A stretch of 64,000 bases of DNA. Source: Acuticoccus mangrovi. Lineage in GTDB: Bacteria > Pseudomonadota > Alphaproteobacteria > Rhizobiales > Amorphaceae. Both the position numbers and the translations under genes were made by a program. Each line of letters begins with the position of its first letter. The stretch's first letter is position 1. Location of the stretch: assembly GCF_016411865.1 (NCBI RefSeq), contig NZ_JAEKJA010000006.1:186001-250000 (forward strand). The letters run 5' to 3'. Of the stretch, positions 14,555 to 23,109 are shown one piece after another. The notes beneath the pieces were generated by a model. It saw nothing but the letters and a program-made list of their open reading frames with translations. It made no database searches and was not told the origin of the DNA.

Positions 14555-14920
14555 TCATCCGCCGCGCTGCCGATCCACCTCCACGCTGACGCGGCCGGTG
14601 GCGATGGGGAGGGGGGCCCCGGGCTTGTGTACGCGCACACGAACGCGCTCGATCCGGGGGTCGAAGGCGAGAACGCGCTCGGCGACGGCGCCGGCAAGGC
14701 GCTCGATCAGGCGGAAGCGCGTCCGCGTCACCACCTCCTCGACCACGCCCACCAGCTCGGCATAGTTCACCGTCAGCGCGATCTCGTCCTTGCGGCCGGC
14801 CGGGTCGAGGTCGAGATAGCAGCTGAGATCGATGTGGAAGCGTTGGCCGAGCCGCGCCTCCTCCTCGTGCACCCCGTGGTAGGCAAAAAAGGCGAGGTCT
14901 TCCAGATGGATCGCGTCCAA
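14555..14920 (-). CDS. folB: Dihydroneopterin aldolase
   Basis: A 121-residue FolB, the tunnelling-fold enzyme that splits 7,8-dihydroneopterin into 6-hydroxymethyl-dihydropterin and glycolaldehyde in folate synthesis. Characteristic segments are LEDLAFFAYHGVHEEEARLG near the N-terminus, NYAELVGVVEE in the middle and the conserved VHKPGAPLP near the C-terminus. Length is exactly typical. It is divergent from rlmJ with 62 bases between the starts. No folP or folK lies nearby. The gap before it (14435-14554) after gltB shows no gene. Confidence 0.92.
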   Translation of the reverse strand: MDAIHLEDLAFFAYHGVHEEEARLGQRFHIDLSCYLDLDPAGRKDEIALTVNYAELVGVVEEVVTRTRFRLIERLAGAVAERVLAFDPRIERVRVRVHKPGAPLPIATGRVSVEVDRQRGG

Positions 14921-14982
14921 CTCATCACTCCGTCGATCGGGCCGGCGGGCCCGCTGGCGGGGGAGCCTTCCGAGGCCGCCCC

Positions 14983-15828
14983 TTGAACTATCGTCACGTC
15001 TATCACGCCGGAAACTTCGCCGACGTTCTGAAGCACGCCGTGCTCGCGCGTCTGGTGGACTATCTGAAGCGCAAACCCAAGCCGTTCCGCGTGATCGACA
15101 CGCACGCGGGCGTCGGCCTCTATGACCTCTCCAGCGAGGCGGCGCAGAAGACCGGAGAATGGCGGGGCGGCATCGGCCGCCTCATCGAGGCGCCGCTTCC
15201 CGCCGACGCCGCGGCGCTGCTCGCCCCCTATCTCGACATCGTCGCCGAGATCAACGAGGGGCCGCTCACGCGCTATCCGGGCTCGCCGCTCCTCGTGCGC
15301 ATGCTGCTGCGGCGCGAGGATCGGCTGTCGGCGATCGAGCTGCACCCTGAGGACTACGAGCGCCTCGCCGCGCTCTTCGCCGGCGATCGTCAGACCCGCG
15401 TGACGCGGCTCGACGGGTGGCTCGCCCTCGGCGCCCACGTACCGCCGAAGGAGCGGCGCGGCCTCGTCCTCGTCGACCCGCCGTTCGAGCTCGCGGGCGA
15501 GTATGAGCGGATGGTGGACGGGCTCGTCGCCGCCCACAAGCGCTTTCAGAGCGGCCTCTACTGCCTCTGGTATCCGCGCAAGGCGGGGGCTCCGGTCGCC
15601 GACTTCCATCGGCGGCTGCGGCGCAGCGGCATCGGCGACATCCTCGTCGCCGAGCTCGACGTGCGCAGCGAGAGCGCGCCGGGCCTCGCCGGCTCCGGCG
15701 TCGTGGTGGTCAACCCGCCCTATGTGCTCGAGGGCGAGCTCGCGACGCTGCTGCCGGTTCTCGCCGATCGGCTGGGCGAGGACGCGTCGGCCGCCCACCG
15801 CCTCTTCCGTCTCGCCGGGGAAGATTGA
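14983..15828 (+). CDS. rlmJ: 23S rRNA (adenine(2030)-N6)-methyltransferase
   Basis: A 281-residue RlmJ (YhiR/DUF519) that methylates N6 of A2030 in 23S rRNA with SAM. The family N-terminus YRHVYHAGNFADVLKHAVLA is intact. The N6-adenine methyltransferase catalytic motif is LVDPPFE (DPPF), and the SAM-binding strand is VIDTHAGVGLYDL. It begins with TTG 14983, since no ATG precedes the conserved N-terminus; CGAGG (14971-14975) serves as SD. A single-gene unit facing away from folB. Confidence 0.93.
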   Translation: MNYRHVYHAGNFADVLKHAVLARLVDYLKRKPKPFRVIDTHAGVGLYDLSSEAAQKTGEWRGGIGRLIEAPLPADAAALLAPYLDIVAEINEGPLTRYPGSPLLVRMLLRREDRLSAIELHPEDYERLAALFAGDRQTRVTRLDGWLALGAHVPPKERRGLVLVDPPFELAGEYERMVDGLVAAHKRFQSGLYCLWYPRKAGAPVADFHRRLRRSGIGDILVAELDVRSESAPGLAGSGVVVVNPPYVLEGELATLLPVLADRLGEDASAAHRLFRLAGED

Positions 15829-15916
15829 GCCACGGATCGGCGCTCATGGGTGCGGACAGGTGACGACGGTGGCGACACCGCATAGGCTGGCCGTCCACGG
15901 ACCGGACTGACCCCCC

Positions 15917-16405
15917 ATGCTCATCGAATTCATCGTCAAAAGCATTCTCATCGGCGTCGGCGCCACAGTGATCTTCGACCTCTGGGTGCTCTTCCTGGCA
16001 CGGACATTTGGGCTGCCCGGCGCCAACTGGACCTTCGGCGGACGCTGGTTCGCCCACATTCCGCGCGGCACGATCGTGCACGAGAGCATCGCCACGGCGG
16101 CGCCGATCGCCGGGGAGACGGCGATCGGCTGGATCATGCACTACGTCACCGGGATCGTGTTCGCGGCCGTGCTCATCCTCATCTGGGGGCTCGGGTGGAC
16201 CGAGAACCCCACCCTCGGCCCGGCGATGGTGGTGGGCATCACCACCGTGCTCCTCGGCTGGTTCGTGATGAGCCCGGGCATGGGCGGGGGCATTGCCGCG
16301 AGCCGCCGGCCGAACGCGTGGACGGTCCGCGGCCTCAATCTCGCGGCCCACGTGGTGTTCGGCCTCGGGCTGTGGGTGAGCGCGCTGCTCGTCGCGGCGG
16401 CCTGA
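15917..16405 (+). CDS. DUF2938 family membrane protein
   Basis: A 162-residue integral membrane protein with about four hydrophobic helices (VKSILIGVGATVIFDLWVLF, WIMHYVTGIVFAAVLILIWG, MVVGITTVLLGWFVM, LAAHVVFGLGLWVSALLV). The spacing and the segments GRWFAHIPRG, HESIA and GW..HY match the DUF2938 family. The function of the family is unknown. It ends three bases from the stop of the convergent GntR gene. No SD-rich leader is obvious; the ATG at 15917 fits the family N-terminus. Confidence 0.75.
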   Translation: MLIEFIVKSILIGVGATVIFDLWVLFLARTFGLPGANWTFGGRWFAHIPRGTIVHESIATAAPIAGETAIGWIMHYVTGIVFAAVLILIWGLGWTENPTLGPAMVVGITTVLLGWFVMSPGMGGGIAASRRPNAWTVRGLNLAAHVVFGLGLWVSALLVAAA

Positions 16406-16408
16406 GAC

Positions 16409-17128
16409 TCACGCGCTTCCGGCGCGACCCTTCCAGTAGAAATGGGCGACGGTGGCGAGGTGGTCGTCCATCGCGGCTTCGGCCGCGACGTGGTCGCGCC
16501 GGGCGATGGCCTCGAAGATCGCCCGGTGCTGGACGATGACGTTCTCCCGCGTCGAGCCGGCGGCGGCCGACACGGTGCGCTGCCCGTGGAGCCATTCGCC
16601 GAAGGCGGTGTTGACGGCGAGATAGGTGCTGTTCTCGCACGCTTCGGCGATCGCGCTGTGGAAGGCGATGTCGGTCGCGACGAAGGTCGGAGCGTCGGGC
16701 GCGTCCTCGTTGGCCGCGAGCGCGGCGCGGATCGCCTCCAGCCGCTCCGCGCTCGCCATCTTGGCCGCCTGCCGGGCGAGGCCGATCTCGAAGAGGGCGC
16801 GTGCCTCCTGGAGCTCGCGCGCGCCTTCGGGGCGATTGAGGAGGAGGCGCGCGATGCCGGAGAGCTCGCGCACCATCATGTCGGCCTTCGGCTCCCCCAC
16901 GCGGGGCACGGCGCCGCTCGAGGTGTGGATCAGCCCCTTGCGCTGGAGCACGAAGAGCGCCTCGCGCACGCTGCCCCGTCCGGTTCCGAAGCGCTCCATC
17001 AGCTCGCGCTCGGAGGGGAGGCGGTCGCCCACCTTGAGGTGTCCCGAAACGATGGCGAGCTCGATGTGATCGGCGATCTCCTCGAACTTGCGTCGCTTGG
17101 AGCCGGTGGCTGCGAGCCCTCGTGCCAT
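16409..17128 (-). CDS. GntR family regulator, FadR subfamily
   Basis: A 239-residue regulator with an N-terminal winged helix (KVGDRLPSERELMERFGTG, then GSVREALFVLQRKGLI) and a C-terminal all-helical FCD ligand domain with likely metal ligands (DIAFHSAIAEA, QHRAIFEAIARRD). Start ATG 17128 behind AGGGGGAAGC. It ends the minus-strand set TRAP binding protein, Ldh-type reductase, GntR (28 bases after the reductase gene), so it is probably autoregulated. Two copies of TGGTATGACAGG upstream of the set match the FadR-subfamily consensus TNGTNNNACNA in 10 of 11 positions and are its likely operators. The ligand is presumably the organic or sugar acid handled by this set. Confidence 0.88.
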   Translation of the reverse strand: MARGLAATGSKRRKFEEIADHIELAIVSGHLKVGDRLPSERELMERFGTGRGSVREALFVLQRKGLIHTSSGAVPRVGEPKADMMVRELSGIARLLLNRPEGARELQEARALFEIGLARQAAKMASAERLEAIRAALAANEDAPDAPTFVATDIAFHSAIAEACENSTYLAVNTAFGEWLHGQRTVSAAAGSTRENVIVQHRAIFEAIARRDHVAAEAAMDDHLATVAHFYWKGRAGSA

Positions 17129-17156
17129 GCTTCCCCCTGGCGGCTGTGGCGGACGG

Positions 17157-18245
17157 TCAGTGCGCCGCAGGCGCGACGAGCGGTGCCGCGTCGACGCCGA
17201 GCGTCTCGGCCGCACCGACCACGTCGTTGATCGTGTCGGCGGCGAGCAGGATGCCGGCGGCGTCGTAGTCGGCGGCGATGTCGTTTTCGACCTCGCCCGG
17301 CACGAGGAGCCGGTCGACGCCGGCGCGGCGGCGCGATCCGTGCACCTCGTCGATGGCGGCGTCGACGCGGCGGCGGAACGTGTCGAGCGGCACGAAGGCG
17401 TCGATGTCGATGGCGGCGAAGAACTGGCCGTCGCTGCCGGGCGTCGGCCCGTCGACCATGTTGCCGGTCTCGGTGCCGTAGCCGGTGTCGGCGAGGAAGC
17501 TCGCGAGCATGCCGATCGCCATTCCGAGCGCCACCCCCTTGTGGCCGCCGATCGGCTGGATGAGCCCGGCCATCGCCGCCGCGGCGTCGGTGGTGGGGTG
17601 GCCGTCGGTGTCGAAGGCCCAACCTTCGGGGATCGGCGTACCCTTTTGGTGATAGACGCGGATCTTGCCGTGGGCGGTGGCGCCGAAGGCGAAGTCGAGG
17701 ACGAAGTCCGGGTGGCGGCCGGCGGGCAGCGCGATCGAGAGGGGATTGATGCCGACGATCTTGTCGGTCCCGCCGAGCGGGGCCATCGTCGGCAGCGCAT
17801 TGGTGCCGGCGAGCCCTACGAGGCCGGCGCGGCTCGCGCGCAGCGTGTACCAGTCGAGCGCGCCGCAGTGGTTGGAGTTGCCGAGCGCGGCGAAGGCGAT
17901 GCCGGCGGTGCGCGCCCGCTCCATGGCGCGGTCCATGGCGAAGGTGCCGCCGATCTGACCCATCGTGTTGGCGCCGTCCACGCGGATGGCGCCGCCGCGC
18001 TCGCTGACGACGCGCGGCGCGCCGCGCGGGTCGACGCCCTCGCGGGTGAGCTTGCCGACATAGTCCGGCACCCGCAGCACGCCGTGGGAGTGGACGCCCC
18101 GCCGGTCGGAGTGGACGAGCGTCTCGCCGAGGAGGCGCGCGTCGGCCGCGCGCATGCCGCATCGTTCGAAGATGGCGGCGACGACGGTCTGAAGCGCCGC
18201 CGCCGAGACGCGGCGGTCGCCCGCCGCCCGCGGATAGATGGCCAT
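17157..18245 (-). CDS. Ldh family oxidoreductase (malate/L-lactate/diketogulonate reductase type)
   Basis: A 362-residue NAD(P)-dependent dehydrogenase of the Ldh_2/YiaK family. These use a non-Rossmann fold to interconvert 2-hydroxy and 2-oxo acids such as malate, sulfolactate, ureidoglycolate or 2,3-diketo-L-gulonate. Family signatures are HSDRRGVHSHGVLRVPDY with the catalytic His region, GNSNHCGALDWYT and PIGGHKGVALGMAIGMLA. Start ATG 18245, one base after the stop of the TRAP binding-protein gene, so translation is coupled. Pairing with a TRAP binding protein resembles E. coli yiaK/yiaO (diketogulonate). That is a suggestion only; the substrate is not determined. Confidence 0.87.
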   Translation of the reverse strand: MAIYPRAAGDRRVSAAALQTVVAAIFERCGMRAADARLLGETLVHSDRRGVHSHGVLRVPDYVGKLTREGVDPRGAPRVVSERGGAIRVDGANTMGQIGGTFAMDRAMERARTAGIAFAALGNSNHCGALDWYTLRASRAGLVGLAGTNALPTMAPLGGTDKIVGINPLSIALPAGRHPDFVLDFAFGATAHGKIRVYHQKGTPIPEGWAFDTDGHPTTDAAAAMAGLIQPIGGHKGVALGMAIGMLASFLADTGYGTETGNMVDGPTPGSDGQFFAAIDIDAFVPLDTFRRRVDAAIDEVHGSRRRAGVDRLLVPGEVENDIAADYDAAGILLAADTINDVVGAAETLGVDAAPLVAPAAH

Positions 18246-18246
18246 C

Positions 18247-19221
18247 CTATCGGATCGCTTCGACCGCCGCGACCTGCTCGGGTGTCCACGGCACGTCGCC
18301 GGAGGTGAGGAGGGGCATCATCGCCTCGCGGAAGGGGGCGCGGTCGACCTCCACCACCTCGATGCCGAGCTCGGTGGCGAAGTCCTCGGCAAGGCGCAAC
18401 TCCGCCTGGCGCACGTCTTCGGTCGCCTTCGCGGCGGCCTCGGCGTAGACCTCGGCGAAGATCGTCTGGTCGTCCGCGCCGAGCGAGCGCCACTTGGGGC
18501 CGGCCATCAGCGTCACGAGGCTGTCCATAAGGTGCCCCGTCAGCATGATGTGCGACTGCACCTCGTAGAACTTCTTTTCCAGGATGGTGGGGAGGGGGTT
18601 CTCCTGTGCGTCGACGACCCCCTGCTGCAGCGCCAGATAGACCTCGGCGAAGGCGATCGGGGTGGGATTGGCGCCGACCGAGCGGGGAAAGAGCAGGTAC
18701 ATCTTGGCGTTCGGCACGCGCATCTTGAGCCCCTTCATGCTTTCGGGGGTCGGCAGCGCCTTGTTGGCGGTGAGGTGGCGGGCGCCGTAGTAGGTGAGGC
18801 CCAGCACCTCGTGGCCCGACTGCGCCTCGAAGGTGCCGGAGATCTCGGCGAAGACGGGGCTGTCGCGATAGGCCTTCCAGTGGTCGAAGTCGCGGAACAT
18901 GTAGGGGGCGCTGGAGATCGCCATCGGGCCGTAGACGCTGCTCGCGTAGAAGGAGCCCGTGTAGGACATGTCGATGGTGCCGAGCGCGAGGCCTTCGAAG
19001 ATCTCCGCCTCCTTGCCGAGCGAGGAGGCGGGGAACACCTCCACGGTGTGCCGTCCGTCGGTCCGGCTCGCGATCTCGTCGGCGGCCCATTCGGCCCACT
19101 TGTGATAGATCGAGTTGGCCTCGTAGACGTGCGCGAAGCGGAATTCGTCGGCGAGCGCCGTCGTTGCGACGGCGCCGGCGAACGCGGCGACCAGCGCCGC
19201 CCTCAGAGCCTGTGATCTCAT
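18247..19221 (-). CDS. TRAP transporter solute-binding protein (DctP family), no permease nearby
   Basis: A 324-residue periplasmic binding protein. The Sec signal peptide (RSQALRAALVAAFAGAVATTALA) ends before DEFRFAHV. The DctP-family core is recognisable: RFAHVYEANSIYHKWAEWAA, VEVFPASSLGKEAEIFEGL, GLKMRVPNAKMY with the conserved arginine that binds the substrate carboxylate, and VVDAQENPLPTI. Start ATG 19221 has GGAGGACAGC directly upstream. The DctQ and DctM membrane subunits that every TRAP carrier needs are absent on both sides, so it must work with an unlinked permease or be a remnant. It is the first gene of the set with the Ldh reductase and GntR regulator. Confidence 0.88.
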   Translation of the reverse strand: MRSQALRAALVAAFAGAVATTALADEFRFAHVYEANSIYHKWAEWAADEIASRTDGRHTVEVFPASSLGKEAEIFEGLALGTIDMSYTGSFYASSVYGPMAISSAPYMFRDFDHWKAYRDSPVFAEISGTFEAQSGHEVLGLTYYGARHLTANKALPTPESMKGLKMRVPNAKMYLLFPRSVGANPTPIAFAEVYLALQQGVVDAQENPLPTILEKKFYEVQSHIMLTGHLMDSLVTLMAGPKWRSLGADDQTIFAEVYAEAAAKATEDVRQAELRLAEDFATELGIEVVEVDRAPFREAMMPLLTSGDVPWTPEQVAAVEAIR

Positions 19222-19301
19222 GCTGTCCTCCCGGTCAATCTTGTCTCGCCGAACCGGCGTGGCGCGGTGTCGCGCGCGCTTCGGCGTTTTTTCTTGCTGA
19301 A

Positions 19302-19313
19302 TGGTATGACAGG
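19302..19313. promoter_or_regulatory. Putative GntR operator, copy 1
   Basis: TGGTATGACAGG lies 80 bases upstream of the TRAP binding-protein start. It matches the FadR-subfamily consensus TNGTNNNACNA except at the last position. An identical copy is at 19380-19391. The regulator is probably the GntR protein at 16409-17128. Confidence 0.6.
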
Positions 19314-19379
19314 TTTGTCGAGGTACCGATAGTCCATAGAGTTCACAAAGACGGCGCTGAGAAATGATCTCTCGCCAGT

Positions 19380-19391
19380 TGGTATGACAGG
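19380..19391. promoter_or_regulatory. Putative GntR operator, copy 2
   Basis: An exact second copy of TGGTATGACAGG, 78 bases from the first and in the same orientation. Both lie in the divergent gap 19222-19496 between the TRAP binding protein and the exported nucleosidase. Two sites may allow looping, or control of both promoters. Nothing else is recognisable in this gap. Confidence 0.6.
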
Positions 19392-19496
19392 ATGAGTGAG
19401 GCCGTTATCCGGCCACCGGCGTGCCGGGTGCGTTGTTTTGGCGTGTGGCACGCGATCGGTTAGAATACGTCCAAGTCTTCCCGCACGAGGTTCCCG

Positions 19497-20474
19497 ATGT
19501 TCCTGCGCACCCTCGCCGTCGCCGCGGCTATCGCGGCGGCCACGGTGGCTGCTAGCGCTGCCGAGCGGCTCGACGACACGTCCCGCATCGCCGTTCTCTC
19601 CGCCTTCGAGCCGGAGTGGCTGATGCTGCAGGAGATGGTGGAGGGGCGCGCCGATCATCTCGACAACGGGGTGCGCTACGTGACCGGCTCGATCGAGGGG
19701 CGCGACGTGGTGCTCCTCCTGTCCGGCATCGGCATGGTGAACGCGGCGATGACGGCGCAGATGGCGATCGACCGGTTCGACCTCACCGGCATCGTGTTCT
19801 CCGGCATTGCCGGCGGCGTCGACCCGGCGCTCAACGTGGGGGACGTCGTGGTGCCGGAGCACTGGGGCTCCTACCTCCACATGGTGTTCGCCCGCGAGAC
19901 CGAGGACGGCGGCTTCGCCGTGCCGCCCTTTCTGTCGGCGCCGTTCGCGAATTTCGGCATGATCTTTCCGCAGAACGAGCAGGTGCGGCACGAGGGCGAG
20001 GAGACGCCGCAGTCCCGCTTCTGGTTCGACGTCGATCCCGACTATCTCGCCGCGGCGCGGGAGGCGGCGGCGAGGGTGGTGCTCAATCCCTGCCGCGAGG
20101 CGGGGGTGTGCCTCGAAGGCACACCTCAGATCACCGTCGGGGGCAATGGCGTCTCAGGCTCCGCATTTGTCGACAACGCCGATTTCCGCCGCTATGTGTT
20201 CGACACCTTCGCGGCGCGCGTCATCGACATGGAAAGCGCCGCCGTCGCGCAGGTCGCCTTCGCCAACGGGGTGCCCTTCATCGCCTTCCGCTCGCTGTCG
20301 GATCTCGCCGGCGGCGGGGAGGGGAGCAACGAGCTGCCGATTTTCTTCGCCATCGCCGCGGAGAATTCGGCGACGCTCGTCGCCGAATTCCTGCACGCCA
20401 GCAGCGAGGACGGCGAGGTCACACCGCTTAGCGACAAGACGTCGGACGATACGGCCGCGTCGACGCCGCAGTGA
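19497..20474 (+). CDS. Exported MTA/SAH nucleosidase-family protein (phosphorylase superfamily)
   Basis: A 325-residue PNP_UDP_1-fold protein. An N-terminal signal peptide (FLRTLAVAAAIAAATVAASAA) predicts periplasmic export. The core shows IAVLSAFEPEWLML with the catalytic Glu region of MTA/SAH nucleosidases, LLLSGIGMVNAAMTAQMAID, FSGIAGGVDPALNVGDVVVP, the substrate-binding VIDMESAAVAQVA and the catalytic-Asp segment RSLSDLAGG. The cytosolic enzyme is about 230 residues; the extra length is the leader, an insertion around 130-210 and a Ser/Asp/Thr-rich tail. Start ATG 19497 behind GAGG. A secreted nucleosidase probably salvages extracellular nucleosides; that role is inference. Confidence 0.82.
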   Translation: MFLRTLAVAAAIAAATVAASAAERLDDTSRIAVLSAFEPEWLMLQEMVEGRADHLDNGVRYVTGSIEGRDVVLLLSGIGMVNAAMTAQMAIDRFDLTGIVFSGIAGGVDPALNVGDVVVPEHWGSYLHMVFARETEDGGFAVPPFLSAPFANFGMIFPQNEQVRHEGEETPQSRFWFDVDPDYLAAAREAAARVVLNPCREAGVCLEGTPQITVGGNGVSGSAFVDNADFRRYVFDTFAARVIDMESAAVAQVAFANGVPFIAFRSLSDLAGGGEGSNELPIFFAIAAENSATLVAEFLHASSEDGEVTPLSDKTSDDTAASTPQ

Positions 20475-20582
20475 GGCGAGGCGGGACGACGGACGGCACG
20501 ACTCAAGGGGAGTGGTTCTCCGGCACTTTACGATCTGCCGCGGGATGAATAATCCGCGACGGACGCGACAGGAAACGAACGT

Positions 20583-22004
20583 ATGGGCAAGGTCACTGGG
20601 TTTCTGGAAATCGACCGGCAGGAGCTGAAGTATCAGCCCGCCGCCGACCGCATCCGGCACTTCAAGGAGTTCACCCTTCCGCTGTCGGACCCGGAGGTGG
20701 AGCGGCAGGCTGCGCGCTGCATGGATTGCGGCATTCCGTTCTGCCAATCCGACGTCGGCTGCCCGGTCGACAACCAGATCCCCGACTGGAACGACCTCGT
20801 CTACCATCAGGACTGGCAGGAGGCCGCGCGCAACCTCCATTCCACCAACAACTTCCCCGAGTTCACCGGCCGCGTCTGCCCCGCGCCGTGCGAGGAGGCG
20901 TGCACGCTCAACATCGAGAACACGCCCGTCGCCATCAAGGCGGTGGAACAGGCGATCGCCGACAAGGCCTGGGAGAATGGCTGGATCGTGCCGCAACCGC
21001 CGCTGCGCCTCACCGGCAAGAAGGTGGCGGTGATCGGCGCCGGCTCCGCCGGCCTCGCCGCGGCCCAGCAGCTCGCCCGCGTCGGCCACGACGTGCACGT
21101 CTTCGAGCGCTACGCCCGCCCGGGCGGCCTGCTGCGCTACGGCATTCCCGACTTCAAGATGGAGAAGGCGAACATCGACCGGCGCTGCGATCAGCTCGCC
21201 GGCGAGGGCGTCGTCTTCCACTATAACGAGGACATCGGCGCGGAGCGGATGCGCGAGCTCGTCGCAAGCTTCGACGCCGTGCTTCTGACGACCGGTGCCG
21301 AGCGCCCGCGCGATCCCGGCCTGCCGGGGGTGGAGCTCGAGGGCGTCCACTACGCGATGCCCTTCCTGGTGCAGCAGAACCGCCGCGTCGGCCGGGAGAA
21401 CATCGCCGAGCCCGAGATCGATGCCGCCGGCAAGCACGTCGTCGTCGTCGGCGGCGGCGACACGGCGTCGGACTGCATCGGAACCTCGATCCGCCAGGGA
21501 GCGCTCGCCGTCACCCAGCTCGACATCCGCCCGATGCCGCCGATCCGCGAGAACAAGGACATCGTTTGGCCCTACTGGCCGACCAAGTTCCGCACCTCCT
21601 CCTCCCAGGCGGAGGGGGCGGACCGGGAGTTCGCCGCCGCGACGCTCGAGATCGTCGGCAACAAGAAGGGCCGGGTCAGCCACGTGCGCTGCGCCCGGGT
21701 GGATGAGAAGCGCAGGCCGATCGAAGGGACGGAGTTCGACATCCGCGCCGATCTCGTGCTCATCGCCATCGGCTTCTCCGGTCCGATGCTCGACACCTAC
21801 GCCAAGGCGTACGATTTCGAGCTCGACGCGCGCACCAACATTGCAGCGAACACCACCGACTACCGCACCAACATCCCCAAGGTCTATGCGGCCGGGGACG
21901 TGAGGCGTGGTCAGAGCCTCGTCGTCTGGGCGATCCGCGAGGGCCGGCAGGCCGCCCGCGCCATCGACCTCGACCTGATGGGCTCCACGACGCTCCCCCG
22001 TTGA
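20583..22004 (+). CDS. gltD: Glutamate synthase (NADPH) small chain
   Basis: A 473-residue GltD, the NADPH-oxidising flavoprotein that feeds electrons through 4Fe-4S clusters to GltB. The N-terminal cysteine-rich domain is clear ([19 protein letters not shown], then [11 protein letters not shown]). It is followed by the FAD-binding [19 protein letters not shown], the NADPH-binding [15 protein letters not shown] and the closing flavin segment [18 protein letters not shown]. Length is normal. SD AGGAAA precedes ATG 20583. It is 6.1 kb from gltB, whereas the two are adjacent in many bacteria. Its TGA overlaps the TTG start of the AbrB-like gene, so both may be co-translated. Confidence 0.95.
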   Translation: MGKVTGFLEIDRQELKYQPAADRIRHFKEFTLPLSDPEVERQAARCMDCGIPFCQSDVGCPVDNQIPDWNDLVYHQDWQEAARNLHSTNNFPEFTGRVCPAPCEEACTLNIENTPVAIKAVEQAIADKAWENGWIVPQPPLRLTGKKVAVIGAGSAGLAAAQQLARVGHDVHVFERYARPGGLLRYGIPDFKMEKANIDRRCDQLAGEGVVFHYNEDIGAERMRELVASFDAVLLTTGAERPRDPGLPGVELEGVHYAMPFLVQQNRRVGRENIAEPEIDAAGKHVVVVGGGDTASDCIGTSIRQGALAVTQLDIRPMPPIRENKDIVWPYWPTKFRTSSSQAEGADREFAAATLEIVGNKKGRVSHVRCARVDEKRRPIEGTEFDIRADLVLIAIGFSGPMLDTYAKAYDFELDARTNIAANTTDYRTNIPKVYAAGDVRRGQSLVVWAIREGRQAARAIDLDLMGSTTLPR

Positions 22005-23065
22005 GGGCGCGCAAGCTCCTCGCGGTCGCATTCACGGTAGGTCTGGGTGCGATCGGTGGGCTGATCTTCTACGCGCTGCACCTGCCGGCGGCCTTCCTCA
22101 CCGGCAGTGCCGTGGCGGTGACCATCGGCGTTCTCGCCCATGCGCCGCTGTCGCTGCCGAACCCGCTGCGGGCGCTGACCTTCTCGATCCTCGGCACCAT
22201 GATGGGCGCCGGCATCGATCCCGAAGCGCTGACTCAGCTCGTCACGCTGCCGGTCGCCCTCGTCGGTCTGCTGCTCGTCATCGTCGGGGCGACGGCGGCC
22301 GGCTACGCCATGCTGCGCTATATCGGCGGCTGGGACCCGCTCACCGCCCTCTGCGGCTCCATCCCGGGCAACTTCTCGGTGGTGATGGCGGTCTCGTCCG
22401 ACCGCGGGGCGCGGATGGAGCAGGTGGTGATGGCCCAGGTCACCCGCCTCTTCATCCTCGTCTCGGTGCTTCCCTTCGTGTTCGGCACGGGCGAGCACGG
22501 CGTGGGCCGACCCACCGCGCCGCCGGACTATACGATCCTCGACGTGCTGGAGACCGTCCTCGTCGCCGGAATGTCGGCCTTCACCGCCATCAAGCTGCGC
22601 CTGCCGGCGCCGGCGATGCTCGGCCCACTCCTCGTCTCCACCATCTTGTCCACCACCGGCCTTCTCACCATCGCCGTGCCGCTCTGGCTGTCGTCGGCCG
22701 CCTTCACGGTGCTCGGCGCCTCGGTGGCGGTGCGCTTCTCCACGATCCGGCGGGAGGGCTTCAGGCGGATGCTCCTCGCCTCGCTCGCCTCCTTCGTCGC
22801 CGCCTTTGCCGTGGCGATGGCGATCGCCGTCGTGGTGTCACTTCTCATTGACCAGCCGCTCGGGGCGATCTTCCTCGGCTATGCGCCGGGTGGGCTCGAT
22901 GCTATGATCGGGCTCTCCTTCCTCCTCGGCTTCGAGGTCGCGTTCGTGGCGGTGCTCCACGCGGCGCGCATGATCCTCCTGTCACTCGGGATGCCGCTTT
23001 TCGTGGCTGTGATGATGCGCCGCGCCGACCGCAATCGGAACGCGTCGACCAGAAAGAGCCGCTGA
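22001..23065 (+). CDS. AbrB family membrane protein (putative transporter)
   Basis: A 354-residue polytopic inner-membrane protein with about nine to ten helices arranged as two AbrB (PF05145-type) repeats. Family segments are [49 protein letters not shown] and [17 protein letters not shown]; the PGN/PGG loops in each half are typical. Often annotated as ammonia-monooxygenase-like or AbrB transporter, its substrate is unknown. Its TTG start at 22001 overlaps the stop of gltD in TTGA, an unusual coupling that links it to nitrogen assimilation by position only. No regulator-type AbrB (SpoVT) domain is present despite the name. Confidence 0.8.
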   Translation: MRARKLLAVAFTVGLGAIGGLIFYALHLPAAFLTGSAVAVTIGVLAHAPLSLPNPLRALTFSILGTMMGAGIDPEALTQLVTLPVALVGLLLVIVGATAAGYAMLRYIGGWDPLTALCGSIPGNFSVVMAVSSDRGARMEQVVMAQVTRLFILVSVLPFVFGTGEHGVGRPTAPPDYTILDVLETVLVAGMSAFTAIKLRLPAPAMLGPLLVSTILSTTGLLTIAVPLWLSSAAFTVLGASVAVRFSTIRREGFRRMLLASLASFVAAFAVAMAIAVVVSLLIDQPLGAIFLGYAPGGLDAMIGLSFLLGFEVAFVAVLHAARMILLSLGMPLFVAVMMRRADRNRNASTRKSR

Positions 23066-23109
23066 GGCATTCCCATCGGGCGGTGCACCGCTCTTCGAAG
23101 GACATCATC

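Noticed and set aside
19285-19292. T-run after a GC-rich stretch as a plus-strand terminator
   Set aside because: No stable stem lies directly before it and no plus-strand gene ends upstream.
20530-20565. Near-palindrome CGCGGGAT/ATCCGCG before gltD as an operator
   Set aside because: The arms do not match fully, and such short GC pairs are common by chance in this composition.
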